Counted from the stretch's first letter, positions 8,672-17,637 are shown. The stretch is 64,000 nucleotides of DNA from DASXKD01 sp963734725 (GCA_963734725.1 CAVTIX010000025.1:124001-188000); one strand, 5' to 3'. Program-made: numbers and translations. Notes: generated from the sequence alone by a model not told the origin.

Positions 8672-9034
8672 ATGCCTGAATTGATCGGCGAACCCCGCCG
8701 GGTGCCTGCCGCAGGTGAGCCGCCCAAGCTGATCGACGAATTCGTGGGCCGCGCCAGCACCGGCGAGACAGCGCTGAGCATCGCCCGGATGCGCAGCCCG
8801 TCCGGCTGGGCCGAGCCGGGGCAGCGCCCGGAGTTCGGCGAGTTCACCATCGTGCTGCGCGGCGCCGTCGTGGTCGAATTCGAGGGCGGCCAGCTGACCG
8901 TCGAGGCCGGCCAGGCCGTGCACGCAAGGCCCGGTGAGTGGGTGCGGTACAGCACCCCGGGCGAAGACGGCGCCGAGTATGTCTCCGTCTGCCTGCCTGC
9001 CTTCGCCCCGGACACGGTGCACCGCGACGGCTGA
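8672..9034 (+). CDS. cupin-domain protein
   Basis: 120 residues. A single cupin barrel: FGEFTIVLRGAVVVEFEGGQ followed by LTVEAGQAVHARPGEWVRYS and a closing strand AEYVSVCLPAF. The usual metal-binding HxH of cupin motif 1 is not evident, so it may bind a ligand rather than catalyse. The start at 8672 (MPELIGEP) is preferred over an in-frame ATG at 8633 because the extra residues are not cupin-like. Divergent from the SRPBCC gene. Function unknown. Confidence 0.8.
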   Translation: MPELIGEPRRVPAAGEPPKLIDEFVGRASTGETALSIARMRSPSGWAEPGQRPEFGEFTIVLRGAVVVEFEGGQLTVEAGQAVHARPGEWVRYSTPGEDGAEYVSVCLPAFAPDTVHRDG

Positions 9035-9043
9035 ACCCGCGGC

Positions 9044-9385
9044 TCACCAGCCGAGTTCGCGAAGCCGTTCGTCGCCGATGCCGAAGTGGTGCGCGACCTC
9101 GTGGATGACGGTGCGGCGCACCTGGTCGGCCACCTCCTCCTCGGTATTGCAGATCGCGCAGATCGCCAGGCGGTAGATGGTGATCCGATCCGGGAGGACC
9201 CCGGCGTACTGGGTGGTGCGCCCGGTGAGCGGCACACCCTGGTACAGGCCGAGCAGGCCGCGCGGCCCAGGGCCATGCTCGACGGTTACCGCAACATTTC
9301 GCATCATCGCGCCGAGTTGCTCCGGCAACCCGTCGAGCGCCCCTACTACCATCTCTTCGAAGCGTTCCGGCTCGATCTGGATCAC
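9044..9385 (-). CDS. zincin-like metallopeptidase family protein (PF06262 type)
   Basis: 113 residues. The HExxH zinc site is VIHEVAHHFGIGDERL near the C-terminus, preceded by the family pattern DRITIYRLAICAICNTEEEV and DQVRRTV. The N-terminus FEEMVVGALDGLP is also standard. These short proteins are broadly conserved in actinobacteria and have no established substrate. It is convergent with the cupin gene (9 bases between stops). Confidence 0.9.
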   Translation of the reverse strand: MIQIEPERFEEMVVGALDGLPEQLGAMMRNVAVTVEHGPGPRGLLGLYQGVPLTGRTTQYAGVLPDRITIYRLAICAICNTEEEVADQVRRTVIHEVAHHFGIGDERLRELGW

Positions 9386-9509
9386 ACGCCCATTGTCCAG
9401 CGCGGCCGGGCCCTAGCCGAACGGCGGTGGTGTGTGCAACCGGGGAGCCGGTGGCGGCGTCATAACTGTCACACGGCTCTCGGAGCCGACCCAGCCAGAA
9501 GGAACCGTG

Positions 9510-10154
9510 ATGGACCCAACCCTGCGTGTGGCCCGGCGGGCATTCGCCGTTGCGGCGCTGATCGGCGTCGCAGCCCTCGCCACGGCGTGTCGCAGTTCTC
9601 CGGGCACCGCCGCGGGCAACAACGCCGCACCGGCCGCGTCGGACAGCACCACGCCCGCCGCCGCCCCGGCGGCCAGCACGCCCGCGGCGCAGGCCACCAC
9701 TCCGGCGGCGCCGTCCGGCCCCTCCCCCTGCCCGACCCGGTCGCTGCACGTGAAGCTGGGTGCGACCCAGGGCACGGCAGGCAGCGTCTACACCACGATC
9801 GTCTTCACGAACGTCTCGAATGCGACGTGCACGCTGTACGGCTATCCCGGGGTATCCCTGACCACTGGTAAGCCGGTCACCGTGATCGGCAAGACCGCGA
9901 AGGAAAATCCGGCGACACCGCGACGACTGGTCACCCTCCAGCCGCAGACGAGCGCGAGCGCGCAGCTGCGGATTGTGGACGCGCAGAACTACCCCGCATC
10001 CCGGTGCGATCCAAAGAACACCACGTACCTGCAGGTCTACCCGCCGAACCAGACCGCGCCGGTCCGCATCAAGCACATGACGCTGGGGTGCGCCAAGCCC
10101 ATCAACCTGATGACCGTGGACGTGGTCAAGCCGGGGTCGGGCGGCAGTTCCTGA
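9510..10154 (+). CDS. secreted lipoprotein with DUF4232 domain
   Basis: 214 residues. Residues 1-30 are a lipoprotein signal peptide: basic VARR, hydrophobic AFAVAALIGVAALA and the lipobox LATAC. An Ala/Pro/Thr-rich linker to about residue 70 leads to a DUF4232 domain (GSVYTTIVFTNVSNATCTLY, then GYPGVSL, and a final Cys in LGCAKPINL). The start at 9510 has AGAAGGA eight bases upstream; the open frame extends to 9432 without a ribosome site. It is expected at the outer face of the membrane; role unknown. Confidence 0.9.
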   Translation: MDPTLRVARRAFAVAALIGVAALATACRSSPGTAAGNNAAPAASDSTTPAAAPAASTPAAQATTPAAPSGPSPCPTRSLHVKLGATQGTAGSVYTTIVFTNVSNATCTLYGYPGVSLTTGKPVTVIGKTAKENPATPRRLVTLQPQTSASAQLRIVDAQNYPASRCDPKNTTYLQVYPPNQTAPVRIKHMTLGCAKPINLMTVDVVKPGSGGSS

Positions 10155-10176
10155 GCACCGGCCCGGTACGGTGCTC
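10153..10176. terminator. 8-bp hairpin at the DUF4232 stop codon
   Basis: GAGCACCG (10153-10160) and CGGTGCTC (10169-10176) enclose 8 nt immediately after the lipoprotein stop. Likely terminator for that gene. Confidence 0.5.
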
Positions 10177-10261
10177 GGAGTCCTCCGCCCGCGGCAGGCG
10201 GCGCCACGAGCCCCGGTGCGTGCGGCGGGCGGTGCTGCCCGCAGGTCGTTATGAAAAGAGA

Positions 10262-10816
10262 ATGATTGCGCCCATGGAGGATGTTGTCGCGCTGCGGCCG
10301 GTTGCCGAGGACGACCTGCCCCTCTTGGAGCGGCTGACCCAGGACCCGGCCGCGGCCGGGGAGCACGCGTGGTCAGGGTGGCGCAATCTGCTCCGGTTCC
10401 GGCAGGAGTGGGCGGAGGACCGGCTGGTCGGCGACGACGGCGGGGTCCTGCTGGTCGTCCGGGGCGAGGAGCGGCTCGGGTTCGTGTCCTGGTTCAAGGT
10501 GGAGTTCCCGCCGTCCTGCTACTGGAGCATGGGCATCGCGCTGCTGCCTGAGGCCCGCGGCAAGGGGTACGGCACGCAGGCGCACCGGGCGCTGGCCCGG
10601 TACCTGTTCGCGCACACCACGGTGCACCGGATCGAGGGAATCACCGAGGCGGAGAACCTGGCCGAGCAGCGGGTGATAGAGAAGGCGGGCTTCACCCGGG
10701 AGGGCGTGATGCGCGGCGTGTTCTGGCGGGACGGCGCCTACCGGGACGGGGTGCTGTACAGCCTGCTGCGCACCGATCAGCCTGACCGAACCGTGCGCAC
10801 AGATCAGGCCGGCTGA
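10262..10816 (+). CDS. RimJ/RimL-type GNAT acetyltransferase
   Basis: 184 residues. Motif A reads IALLPEARGKGYGTQAHRAL, followed by the motif B region HRIEGITEAENLAEQRVIEK and AGFTREGVMRGVFWRDGAYR with DGVLYSLL at the end, the layout of the RimJ/RimL class that acetylates N-terminal residues or small molecules. ATG at 10262 follows GAAAAGAGA; an ATG at 10274 is also in frame. The 3' end overlaps the convergent TetR gene by 13 bases. Confidence 0.88.
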   Translation: MIAPMEDVVALRPVAEDDLPLLERLTQDPAAAGEHAWSGWRNLLRFRQEWAEDRLVGDDGGVLLVVRGEERLGFVSWFKVEFPPSCYWSMGIALLPEARGKGYGTQAHRALARYLFAHTTVHRIEGITEAENLAEQRVIEKAGFTREGVMRGVFWRDGAYRDGVLYSLLRTDQPDRTVRTDQAG

Positions 10817-11448
10817 ACCGCCCGCGCGGCGTCGGTGAACGCCTGCGCCACCTGGCCGAGCACCTCGCGGACCAGTGGCCGCAGCGGGACCGGCGGGTCG
10901 GCGGCGAACCAGCGCCGGACGGCGGCCTGCGTGGCCGTGGTGACCGCACCGGCCAGCACCATGGGGAGCACGTCCCGGCTGGGGTCCAGGCCCGTGCGCT
11001 CGGCGATCGCGTCCGTCAGCGCGCGCTGCATCGCCGCGTTCGTCTTCAGGTACTCGCCACGCATGGCCGGGGACAGCAGCACCCGGCGCATGCCGTCCTT
11101 CCATGCGCCCCGCGGGCTTTGCACCGCGTCGTAGTGCTCCAGCACCGCCGCGGTGATCGCGTCCCAGAGCGGCTCGGCCGCCGGGCGCTCGCACAGCGCC
11201 GCGCCGATCCGGACGGCGCGGTCGATCCCGAGCGCGGAGATCGCCTCCGGTTTGGACGAGAAGTAGTTGTTGAACGTGCGCGGCGAGACGTTGGCCGCCG
11301 CCGCGATGTCCTCGACCGTCACGTTCTCCAGGCCGCGCTGCACGGCCAGGCGGAACGCGGCCCCGCCGATGGCCTCCCGGGTAGCCAGCTTCTTGCGCTC
11401 GCGCAGGCCAAGCCTGGCCGTGGCCCGCGGCTCTGGTTTCGTGCTCAT
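10804..11448 (-). CDS. TetR family transcriptional regulator
   Basis: 214 residues. The N-terminal HTH is KLATREAIGGAAFRLAVQRG, then LENVTVEDIAAAANVSPRTF and NNYFSSKPEAI, the classic TetR DNA-binding domain (residues 15-62). The ligand domain (about 70-214) belongs to the TetR_C_17-like group. The start at 11448 (MSTKPEP) is preferred over the frame extending to 11499. The nearest candidate target is unclear: the gene sits alone between a convergent GNAT and the 398-residue gene upstream. Confidence 0.9.
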   Translation of the reverse strand: MSTKPEPRATARLGLRERKKLATREAIGGAAFRLAVQRGLENVTVEDIAAAANVSPRTFNNYFSSKPEAISALGIDRAVRIGAALCERPAAEPLWDAITAAVLEHYDAVQSPRGAWKDGMRRVLLSPAMRGEYLKTNAAMQRALTDAIAERTGLDPSRDVLPMVLAGAVTTATQAAVRRWFAADPPVPLRPLVREVLGQVAQAFTDAARAVQPA

Positions 11449-11526
11449 GGGCCGATAATACATCTTTATGCGTAGCGCGCAAAATTGCTTGTTCTGCAAG
11501 TTTGGCGGCGTAAGGCCCGGCCGCGG

Positions 11527-12723
11527 CTAGCCGAGCAGGTGCTTGCGGTGCTCCCAGGCGAGCCGTAGCAGCGCCGCCCCCGCCGCCTGGAACGGCGCCG
11601 AGCCATCGGTGAGCCGGGCGATCGTGTCGGCGGTGAACGGGATTCCGGCCGAACCGCCGCCGGTGATGACCCGGCCCTCGGCGTTCCGCGCGACCAGGCC
11701 GGCGAACTCGGCGTCGAACAGGCCGGCGTCGAAGACAGCGACGGCGAGCAGATCGGTGGCGAACGACAGCGGATCGACGCCCAGGCCGAGGCAGTGCACG
11801 GTGAGCCGGCCCGCGCGCATGGCGCCGGTCAGCCGGCGGTAGAACGGCCAGCCGTCGTAGTCGAGCAGGCCCCCGCTGGTCTGGTAGTCCTCGGAGGTGC
11901 CGAGGAATTCCTCGCTGTACTCCCGGGCCATGGACTTCCATAGGCTCAGGTCGTGCCGCAGGGCCGCGGCGGTCACCGGCTGGAACAGGCCGACCGGCAT
12001 GACCTGGTACAGCCCGCCGCCGTGGTTGACCTTGGCCGGATCCCGCCAGTGCAGCACGAACGAGGCGGCACCCGCCGCGTCCCGGCGCAGGGTGAGCGTG
12101 GTGACCGCGATCAGCGACTGGCGCCGGGGCACCGCGCACGGGTCGCCGGCCAGTGAGCGCAACGGCAGGTCCGCCATGCGCACCTCGTGCCCGGAGCGCT
12201 CCCAGGCGGCGGCCAGCTCGTGCGCGACCGCGTGGCCGAGGTCGATCCCCTCGAAATAGCTGGTCTCCCCCAGCCGTAGCCCCGCGGGCGCGGTCAGCCG
12301 GGCATCCAGCAGCCGGTAGCAGGGCCGGTTCTCGAACAGCGCCGGCCGGTCCAGCGCTGCCACCGCCTCGGTGTAGCTGCGGTACCTCGTCCCGTCCGGC
12401 CGCACCGGCCGCACCCCCTGCGACGCCTCGGCGTACCGCTCCGCACCCGCGCGCGACCCATCCCGGTCGCCCGAGCCCCCCTGCTGACGGGGCCCGCCGT
12501 CATCCCAGCGCAGCGCGAGATCATCGAGCTCCAGCGGCGCCGCCGGCAGCCACTCCTCCCGGCACAGCAGGTCCGCCGAGGCGGCCCGCGGCGCCTCCGG
12601 GTACAACCGCGCCGCCACCCGCCCCAGCTCATGCCGGTGGGCGGTAAGCACCCTCCGCACCGCTTGCCACCGCTCGGCGGATTCGCCGGCCACGGCGGGC
12701 GGATCAGGCACGGCCCCTGGCAC
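11527..12723 (-). CDS. conserved actinobacterial protein of unknown function (398 aa), regulator-like
   Basis: The N-terminal part (AVRRVLTAHRHELGRVAARL, then YPEA and LLCREEWLPAAPLELDDL) and the C-terminal part (VMPVGLFQP, SLWKSMAREYSEEFLG, VHCLGLGVDPLSFATDLLAV, with VFDA and ARNAEGRVI) match, from memory, a family common in Streptomyces and relatives that is sometimes annotated as an XRE-like regulator. The EYSEEFLG stretch recalls a Nudix box but is not complete. No signal peptide or membrane segment. Residues 85-110 are low complexity. Function is not established. Confidence 0.7.
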   Translation of the reverse strand: MPGAVPDPPAVAGESAERWQAVRRVLTAHRHELGRVAARLYPEAPRAASADLLCREEWLPAAPLELDDLALRWDDGGPRQQGGSGDRDGSRAGAERYAEASQGVRPVRPDGTRYRSYTEAVAALDRPALFENRPCYRLLDARLTAPAGLRLGETSYFEGIDLGHAVAHELAAAWERSGHEVRMADLPLRSLAGDPCAVPRRQSLIAVTTLTLRRDAAGAASFVLHWRDPAKVNHGGGLYQVMPVGLFQPVTAAALRHDLSLWKSMAREYSEEFLGTSEDYQTSGGLLDYDGWPFYRRLTGAMRAGRLTVHCLGLGVDPLSFATDLLAVAVFDAGLFDAEFAGLVARNAEGRVITGGGSAGIPFTADTIARLTDGSAPFQAAGAALLRLAWEHRKHLLG

Positions 12724-12826
12724 CCCCTCCGGTCGGCGGCAAACGACCCGCCCACCCTAGCCGCGGGTCCCACACCAGTGATCCGCACTCACACCAGTAC
12801 CGAGTCATCCGGATCGGCTTCCCTGA

Positions 12827-12901
12827 TCACGCCCACGGGTGTAGAGCTTCATGTATGGGCCGCCACGCCGCCGAGCGCGGACCATCGAACGACTTGTTCA
12901 T
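12827..12901 (-). CDS. candidate 24-residue peptide gene
   Basis: An ATG at 12901 is preceded on the minus strand by GAAAGGA at good spacing and opens a 24-codon frame beginning MNKSFDGPRSAAWR and ending HPWA before TGA. No homologue comes to mind. It lies in the 406-base gap 12724-13130, which otherwise holds only the promoter side of the secreted-protein gene. Support is only the ribosome site and the isolated frame. Confidence 0.25.
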   Translation of the reverse strand: MNKSFDGPRSAAWRPIHEALHPWA

Positions 12902-13130
12902 GGCCACGGTCCTTTCTGCCTTGCTCCTGCTGTGCATGATCATCCTTGCCCTGGCGAGCTGGCCCTGAGCGGAGGCGACGCGCCGCCGCCGGACCTCGCG
13001 CCGGCGGCCCTCTGATCGATAAGGTTTCGTCTCGCGAACTATCGCCGCGGTACCCGGAGACACTCCGCAGGGGGGTGGGCCGGTGACACCGCGCGCCTGA
13101 TCACGTCTGACCGGCCAGAGGAGGATCGGT

Positions 13131-14822
13131 ATGCGGACGTTCCGGCATGCTCGCCGAAAAGGACTTCTCATCGTTCTGATCGCTGGTTCCGCCATTGCGC
13201 TGGCGGTGCCCGCTCTGACGACCACCGCATCCGCGGCCTCGGGTGTCGCGGCGCGGCCCCGCCCGGTGCTGCACGAGGCCTCACACGGGATGAAGCCCAA
13301 CACCACGGGCGAGCTTGACTGCAACGGCTTCAGTCCCATCCAGCGCTCGGTCAAGCTCGACCTGGCCTGCGCGGACCCGCGCGGATCCGACGAAGGCAGG
13401 TTTCTCGACCACGGGCACTACATCGGTCACGACGAGCCGTCGATGCGCTTCCTGTCTACCCGGCGTGGCTCGGGCAACAACTTCACTATCACCGAGAACC
13501 TGCCGCGGGATCCCAAGGCCCTGCCAACGGTGAAGACCCCGGGCAAGGACGTGACGCACTGGTTCGAGCTGACCATCGCGCCGTGGTTCTCCACCGACGT
13601 GTGCGACCCGAACTCCGCGCCGCTACTGCCGTGCACCCCCCGGTCGGACCAGAACGCGCCGCAGGGCAGGTACCCCGGCGGCGGCCAGGCCTTTGTCGAG
13701 CTTCAGTTCTACGCGCCCGGGTTCGCGCCGTTCGTGGACTCGACGAGCTGCGACAACACCCACTGGTGCTCGGCGCTCACCATCGACAGCCTGGAGTGCC
13801 AGGGGAACGGCAGCGGCAACTGCAACAACAACTGCATCGAGCCGGTCAACTTCGCCTTCGTCCAGACCAACGGGGTGCCGGCCGGCCCGCCAAGCCCGCA
13901 GAAGAGCAACCTGGCTACGGTTACGCCCAACTCGCGCACCCTGCTGATGAACCGGGGGGACAAGATTACCGTCCACATGTGGGACGCCAAGATCCCCGGG
14001 GGTCATGCGCTCGAAGTGCGGGAAACAGACCATACGACAGGCCGAAGCGGATTCATGATCGCCTCGGCCAAGAACGGGTTCATGAATACCAACCCGTTCG
14101 ACTGCACCGGTACCCCCTTCAACTTCCAGCCTGCCTACTCCACCGCCCGGGCGGCCAACATCATCCCGTGGGGCATCGGGCCTTACATGATCAACACCCA
14201 GTACGAGATCGGCCACTTCGAGGCCTGCACCAGCGTCAGCGGGCCCGCCGTCACCAGCACCGGCGGCTTCAAGGACACCTATTACAAGCACTGCAAGGGC
14301 CCGTACGAGACGGCCCCGGACAGCGGCAAGGTGTTCGAGCCCAACGACTCGCCCTGCTACAAGAAGGGCGACACGCACGGCGGTGCCGCGCCGCCGAACC
14401 TGGTGACCGGGTGCGACGTGTTCTTCGGCGCGATCGGCGACCTCGACTATGACGGCTCGCCCTACTGGGCGGACTGGCCGCGCTCGGTCAACGCCGGGCC
14501 GTTCCCAACGCCGTTCCTGCAACAGAAGCCGACGACCGGCGGGCGCCAGTACTCGCAGATCCAGTTCATGACCGACACCAGCGCCACCGAGTTCAACACC
14601 AATTGCAACCTTGTCACGGGTAAGGGCTGCGTCCTGCCGCCGAAGGGCCCGGGGCACTTCTTCCCGTTCTTCACCCTGGCGAAGGTGTCCGGCCGCTGCG
14701 TGTGGGAGTTCGGCAACATGAACAACGGCCGCTCGTTCGGCGGCGTCAGGCAGTACGGCAAGGTCGGACCGGGCACCATCGGCGCGTTCGCCGGGCCGGT
14801 CCGCCCGCAGCCGTCCTGTTGA
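13131..14822 (+). CDS. secreted cysteine-rich protein of unknown function
   Basis: 563 residues. A signal peptide is clear: basic RHARRKG, hydrophobic LLIVLIAGSAIALAVPAL and a cleavage site near TTTASAASG. The mature part has 18 cysteines, glycine- and asparagine-rich loops (QGNGSGNCNNNC) and motifs such as HWFELTIAPWFSTD and IPGGHALEVRETDHTTG. No catalytic signature was recognised. GAGGAGGA lies seven bases before the ATG. Its stop overlaps the TTG start of the following flavin oxidase, so the two are probably co-translated; the secreted protein may supply or bind a sugar-like substrate, but this is inference. Confidence 0.85.
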   Translation: MRTFRHARRKGLLIVLIAGSAIALAVPALTTTASAASGVAARPRPVLHEASHGMKPNTTGELDCNGFSPIQRSVKLDLACADPRGSDEGRFLDHGHYIGHDEPSMRFLSTRRGSGNNFTITENLPRDPKALPTVKTPGKDVTHWFELTIAPWFSTDVCDPNSAPLLPCTPRSDQNAPQGRYPGGGQAFVELQFYAPGFAPFVDSTSCDNTHWCSALTIDSLECQGNGSGNCNNNCIEPVNFAFVQTNGVPAGPPSPQKSNLATVTPNSRTLLMNRGDKITVHMWDAKIPGGHALEVRETDHTTGRSGFMIASAKNGFMNTNPFDCTGTPFNFQPAYSTARAANIIPWGIGPYMINTQYEIGHFEACTSVSGPAVTSTGGFKDTYYKHCKGPYETAPDSGKVFEPNDSPCYKKGDTHGGAAPPNLVTGCDVFFGAIGDLDYDGSPYWADWPRSVNAGPFPTPFLQQKPTTGGRQYSQIQFMTDTSATEFNTNCNLVTGKGCVLPPKGPGHFFPFFTLAKVSGRCVWEFGNMNNGRSFGGVRQYGKVGPGTIGAFAGPVRPQPSC

Positions 14823-16123
14823 CCCAGCGAGGCCGGCCCGCCGGGCCGGCCAACTGGGCGGGGAACGTGGAGTTCCGCGCGGCAGAAGTGCGCAGGCCGC
14901 GCACCGTCGCGGGACTCCGGTCTCTGGTCGCCGAGAGCACGCGCGTGCGTGCTCTCGGCACCGGGCACTCGTTCAGCCGCATCGCCGACACCGACGGCGT
15001 GCTCATCGCCACGGCGGGACTGCCGGCGGTCTGCGACATCGATTCCGCAGCGGCGGCCGTGACCGTCGGGGCGGGCTTCACGTACGGCGACCTGGCGCAG
15101 CGGCTGAACGCGGCGGGGTGGGCGCTGCCCAACATGGCGTCGCTGCCGCACATCTCGGTCGGCGGGGCGTGCGCCACCGGGACCCACGGCTCGGGCAGCG
15201 GCAACGGCAGCCTTTCCAGTGCGGTGCGCGCGCTGGAACTGGTCACCGCGGACGGTGGCCTGCTCACGCTGGAGGCCGGCGCCGATGGCGACCGGTTCCG
15301 CGGCGCCGTCGTCGGGCTGGGCGCGCTCGGCGTCGTCACCACGCTGACGCTGGACCTGGTCCCGGCCTACCAGGTGCGCCAGTACGTCTACGAGGACCTG
15401 CCGGCCAGCGATCTCACCGGCCATTTCGACGAGATCATGAGCGCCGCCTACAGCGTCAGCGTGTTCACCGACTGGCGGGGCAGCCGCCACAACCAGGTGT
15501 GGCTCAAGCACCGGGATGGCGACGAGGAACGCTTCCGTCCGGGCCGGCCGTGGCACGGCGCCCGTCCAGCCGCCGGGCCCCGGCACCCGGTGCCCGGCCT
15601 GCCCACGGACCCGGCCACGCAGCAGCAGGGCATCCCTGGCCCGTGGCACGAGCGCCTCCCCCACTTCCGGCTGGCCTTCACCCCGAGCAGCGGCACGGAA
15701 CTCCAGTCGGAGTACCTGCTGCCCCGCCAGGCGGCGGCGCCCGCGGTCACGGCGCTGGCCGGGCTGGGTGACCTGTTCGCCCCGGTGCTGCAGATCGCGG
15801 AGATCCGCACCGTGGCCGCGGACGAGTGCTGGATGAGCATGTGCTACCGCCAGAACTCGGTGGCTTTCCACTTCACCTGGGCCCTCGATCCGGACGCGGT
15901 GCGCCCGGTGGTCGCCGCGGTCGAGGAACGACTCGTGCCGCTGGGGGCACGGCCGCACTGGGGAAAGGTGTTTGGCATGGCGCCTCGTGCGGTGCGCGCG
16001 CGCTACCCCCGCTGGGATGACTTCAAGGCCATGGCCGACTCCCTGGACCCGGCGGGCAAGTTCCGCAACGACTTCATGGACCGGTACTTCCCCCGGGAAG
16101 ACTTCGGGCGGCCTCTACTATGA
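14819..16123 (+). CDS. FAD-dependent alditol/xylitol oxidase-like enzyme (VAO family)
   Basis: 434 residues. The FAD domain shows VRALGTGHSFSRIADTDGVL, whose HSF matches the histidine that covalently holds FAD in alditol oxidase, and GGACATGTHGSGSGNGSLSS for the pyrophosphate. The C-terminal ALO-type domain ends with GARPHWGKVFGMAPRAV and a DPAGKFRN motif. The family oxidises alditols, gulonolactone or similar polyols with O2. No ATG fits, so a TTG at 14819 overlapping the previous TGA (TTGA) is taken as start, giving LTQRGRPAGPANWAGNVEF. No signal peptide, so the enzyme is cytoplasmic. The next gene begins four bases after its stop. Confidence 0.88.
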   Translation: MTQRGRPAGPANWAGNVEFRAAEVRRPRTVAGLRSLVAESTRVRALGTGHSFSRIADTDGVLIATAGLPAVCDIDSAAAAVTVGAGFTYGDLAQRLNAAGWALPNMASLPHISVGGACATGTHGSGSGNGSLSSAVRALELVTADGGLLTLEAGADGDRFRGAVVGLGALGVVTTLTLDLVPAYQVRQYVYEDLPASDLTGHFDEIMSAAYSVSVFTDWRGSRHNQVWLKHRDGDEERFRPGRPWHGARPAAGPRHPVPGLPTDPATQQQGIPGPWHERLPHFRLAFTPSSGTELQSEYLLPRQAAAPAVTALAGLGDLFAPVLQIAEIRTVAADECWMSMCYRQNSVAFHFTWALDPDAVRPVVAAVEERLVPLGARPHWGKVFGMAPRAVRARYPRWDDFKAMADSLDPAGKFRNDFMDRYFPREDFGRPLL

Positions 16124-16127
16124 CGCA

Positions 16128-16952
16128 ATGACGGCCCGCGCGCAGACCGGCTTGGAGATCACCAGCCCGGCTAATCCCAGGGTGAAGCACCTGGTCGCGC
16201 TGCGCCACCGGCGGGCCCGCGACCGGGCCGGGGTGACTCTGGTCGAGGGGTTCGAGGAACTCGGGCTCGCCCTGGCCGCCGGTGCCCGCCCCGTGTCCCT
16301 CTACGTCTGCCCCGCCCTGATGGGCTCCGGCGCGCAGCAGACAATCGACCGGGTGAGCGACCTCGGCGCCGAGGTGATCCTGGTCAGCCGGGCGGTGTTC
16401 GGCAAGATCGCCTACCGCGAGTCGCCCGACGGCTGGCTTGCGGTGCTGCCGGCGGTGCCCACGAGCCTGGCGTCACTGCAGACCGGCGCCAGCCCGCTCG
16501 TGCTGATCTGCGAGGGAGTGGAAAAACCCGGCAACCTCGGCGCGATCCTGCGGACGGCGGACGCGGCGGGCGTCACCGCCGTGATCGCGGCCGACCCGGT
16601 GACGGACTGGGCGAACCCGAACGTGGTGCGGGCCAGCAAGGGGACCGTCTTCTCGGTGCCGGTCGCCTCCGCCAGCACCGCCGAGGTGTTCGCCTGGCTG
16701 GCGGAGCACGGGCTGGCCCTGGTGGCGGCGGCCCCGGACGGCGACCTGCTGCTGACGGATGCCGACCTGTCCGGTCCCACGGCGATCGCGGTCGGCTCGG
16801 AAGCGCGCGGGCTCCCCGCCTCCTGGCTGGAGCGCGCCGATGCGCGGCTGCGCATCCCGATGTTCGGGCATGCCGACTCGCTCAACGTCTCCACGTCCGC
16901 GGCCATCCTCGTCTACGAGGCGGTGCGGCAGCGTATGGGCGGCCAGCCGTAA
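16128..16952 (+). CDS. TrmH/SpoU family RNA 2'-O-methyltransferase
   Basis: 274 residues. An N-terminal substrate-binding domain begins ITSPANPRVKHLVALRHRRA (with REG-like LVEGFEELGLAL). The SPOUT domain has LICEGVEKPGNLGAILRTAD, ANPNVVRASKGTVFSVPVA, IAVGSEARGLP and LNVSTSAAILVYEAV, the three SpoU motifs that form the trefoil-knot SAM site. It methylates a ribose in rRNA or tRNA. The ATG at 16128 is four bases after the oxidase stop, so it reads as the last gene of the 13131-16952 transcript. Confidence 0.93.
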   Translation: MTARAQTGLEITSPANPRVKHLVALRHRRARDRAGVTLVEGFEELGLALAAGARPVSLYVCPALMGSGAQQTIDRVSDLGAEVILVSRAVFGKIAYRESPDGWLAVLPAVPTSLASLQTGASPLVLICEGVEKPGNLGAILRTADAAGVTAVIAADPVTDWANPNVVRASKGTVFSVPVASASTAEVFAWLAEHGLALVAAAPDGDLLLTDADLSGPTAIAVGSEARGLPASWLERADARLRIPMFGHADSLNVSTSAAILVYEAVRQRMGGQP

Positions 16953-16994
16953 ATGCCCGCGCGGGTCCTGGACGCGCCCGGCGCAGGCGGCCAG

Positions 16995-17117
16995 GACGGC
17001 GCCGCGGACCCGGCCCGGGCTGCTATGACAGCGCCGCGGACCCGGCCCGGGCTGCTATGACAGCGCCGCGGACCCGGCCCGGGCTGCTAGGACGGCGCCG
17101 GGGACCCGGCCCGGGCC
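16995..17117. repeat. 32-bp tandem repeat, about 3.8 copies, at the 3' end of DUF2277
   Basis: Units start at 16995, 17027, 17059 and 17091 (last partial). Each contains the block CGGACCCGGCCCGGGCTGCT with few variant bases. The DUF2277 stop codon (17087-17089) is at the end of the third unit and the final ten codons of the gene come from the fourth, so the array looks like repeated duplication of the gene's own 3' end. Confidence 0.9.
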
Positions 17118-17371
17118 AGGCGGGCCTTGACCGCAGGCCGCCGCAGCGGTGGCAGGGTCGGCGGCGGCTGCTGGCGCGGCGGCAGTTCGGCCAGCAGTTC
17201 CCTGGTGGCCTCGGCGACCAGAGCGACCGCGCGCTCGAACGGCGCTTCGGTGCGGCCGGTGACCGACTGGACCCCACTGACCTTGCGCACGTACTGGCGA
17301 GCGGCTGCCTCGATCTCCTCGCTGGTGGCCGCCGGTTCCAGGCCCCTCAGCATCGTGATGTTGCGGCACAT
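17087..17371 (-). CDS. DUF2277 family protein
   Basis: 94 residues. It begins MCRNITMLRGLEPAATSEEI and continues EAAARQYVRKVSGVQ and AVALVAEATRELLAEL, the diagnostic pattern of DUF2277. The C-terminus is Pro/Arg-rich and partly encoded by the tandem repeat. The start at 17371 is fixed by the invariant MCRNI; longer upstream open frame is not family-like. Function unknown. Confidence 0.9.
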   Translation of the reverse strand: MCRNITMLRGLEPAATSEEIEAAARQYVRKVSGVQSVTGRTEAPFERAVALVAEATRELLAELPPRQQPPPTLPPLRRPAVKARLARAGSPAPS

Positions 17372-17637
17372 GCCCCCGACGGTACCCGCCGCCCGGGACA
17401 CCCCGGCCTGATGCCTGTCCGTATGCGCGGCCGGTCCCGGGCCGCAGGCAGGCCCCGGACGCAGTGGGTCCCGGGCCGCGGCCGGGTCCCCGGGGTCGCG
17501 CCGCACGTGCACCGGTGAGCGCGCATTCGGCAATCCTGCAGGCTATCTTCGGCGGATATCCAGGAGACGGTCAGGTTCACCGGCGATCGTTACTTGGTTC
17601 TCACCGGCACCGACCCCCAGCCGGGGAGGGCCCGATC

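Noticed and set aside
10373..12139. 588-codon minus-strand open frame
   Set aside because: It overlaps in other frames a clear GNAT, a clear TetR and the 398-residue gene, and its translation is Arg/Gly/Pro/Ala-rich without domains. It is a shadow of high GC.
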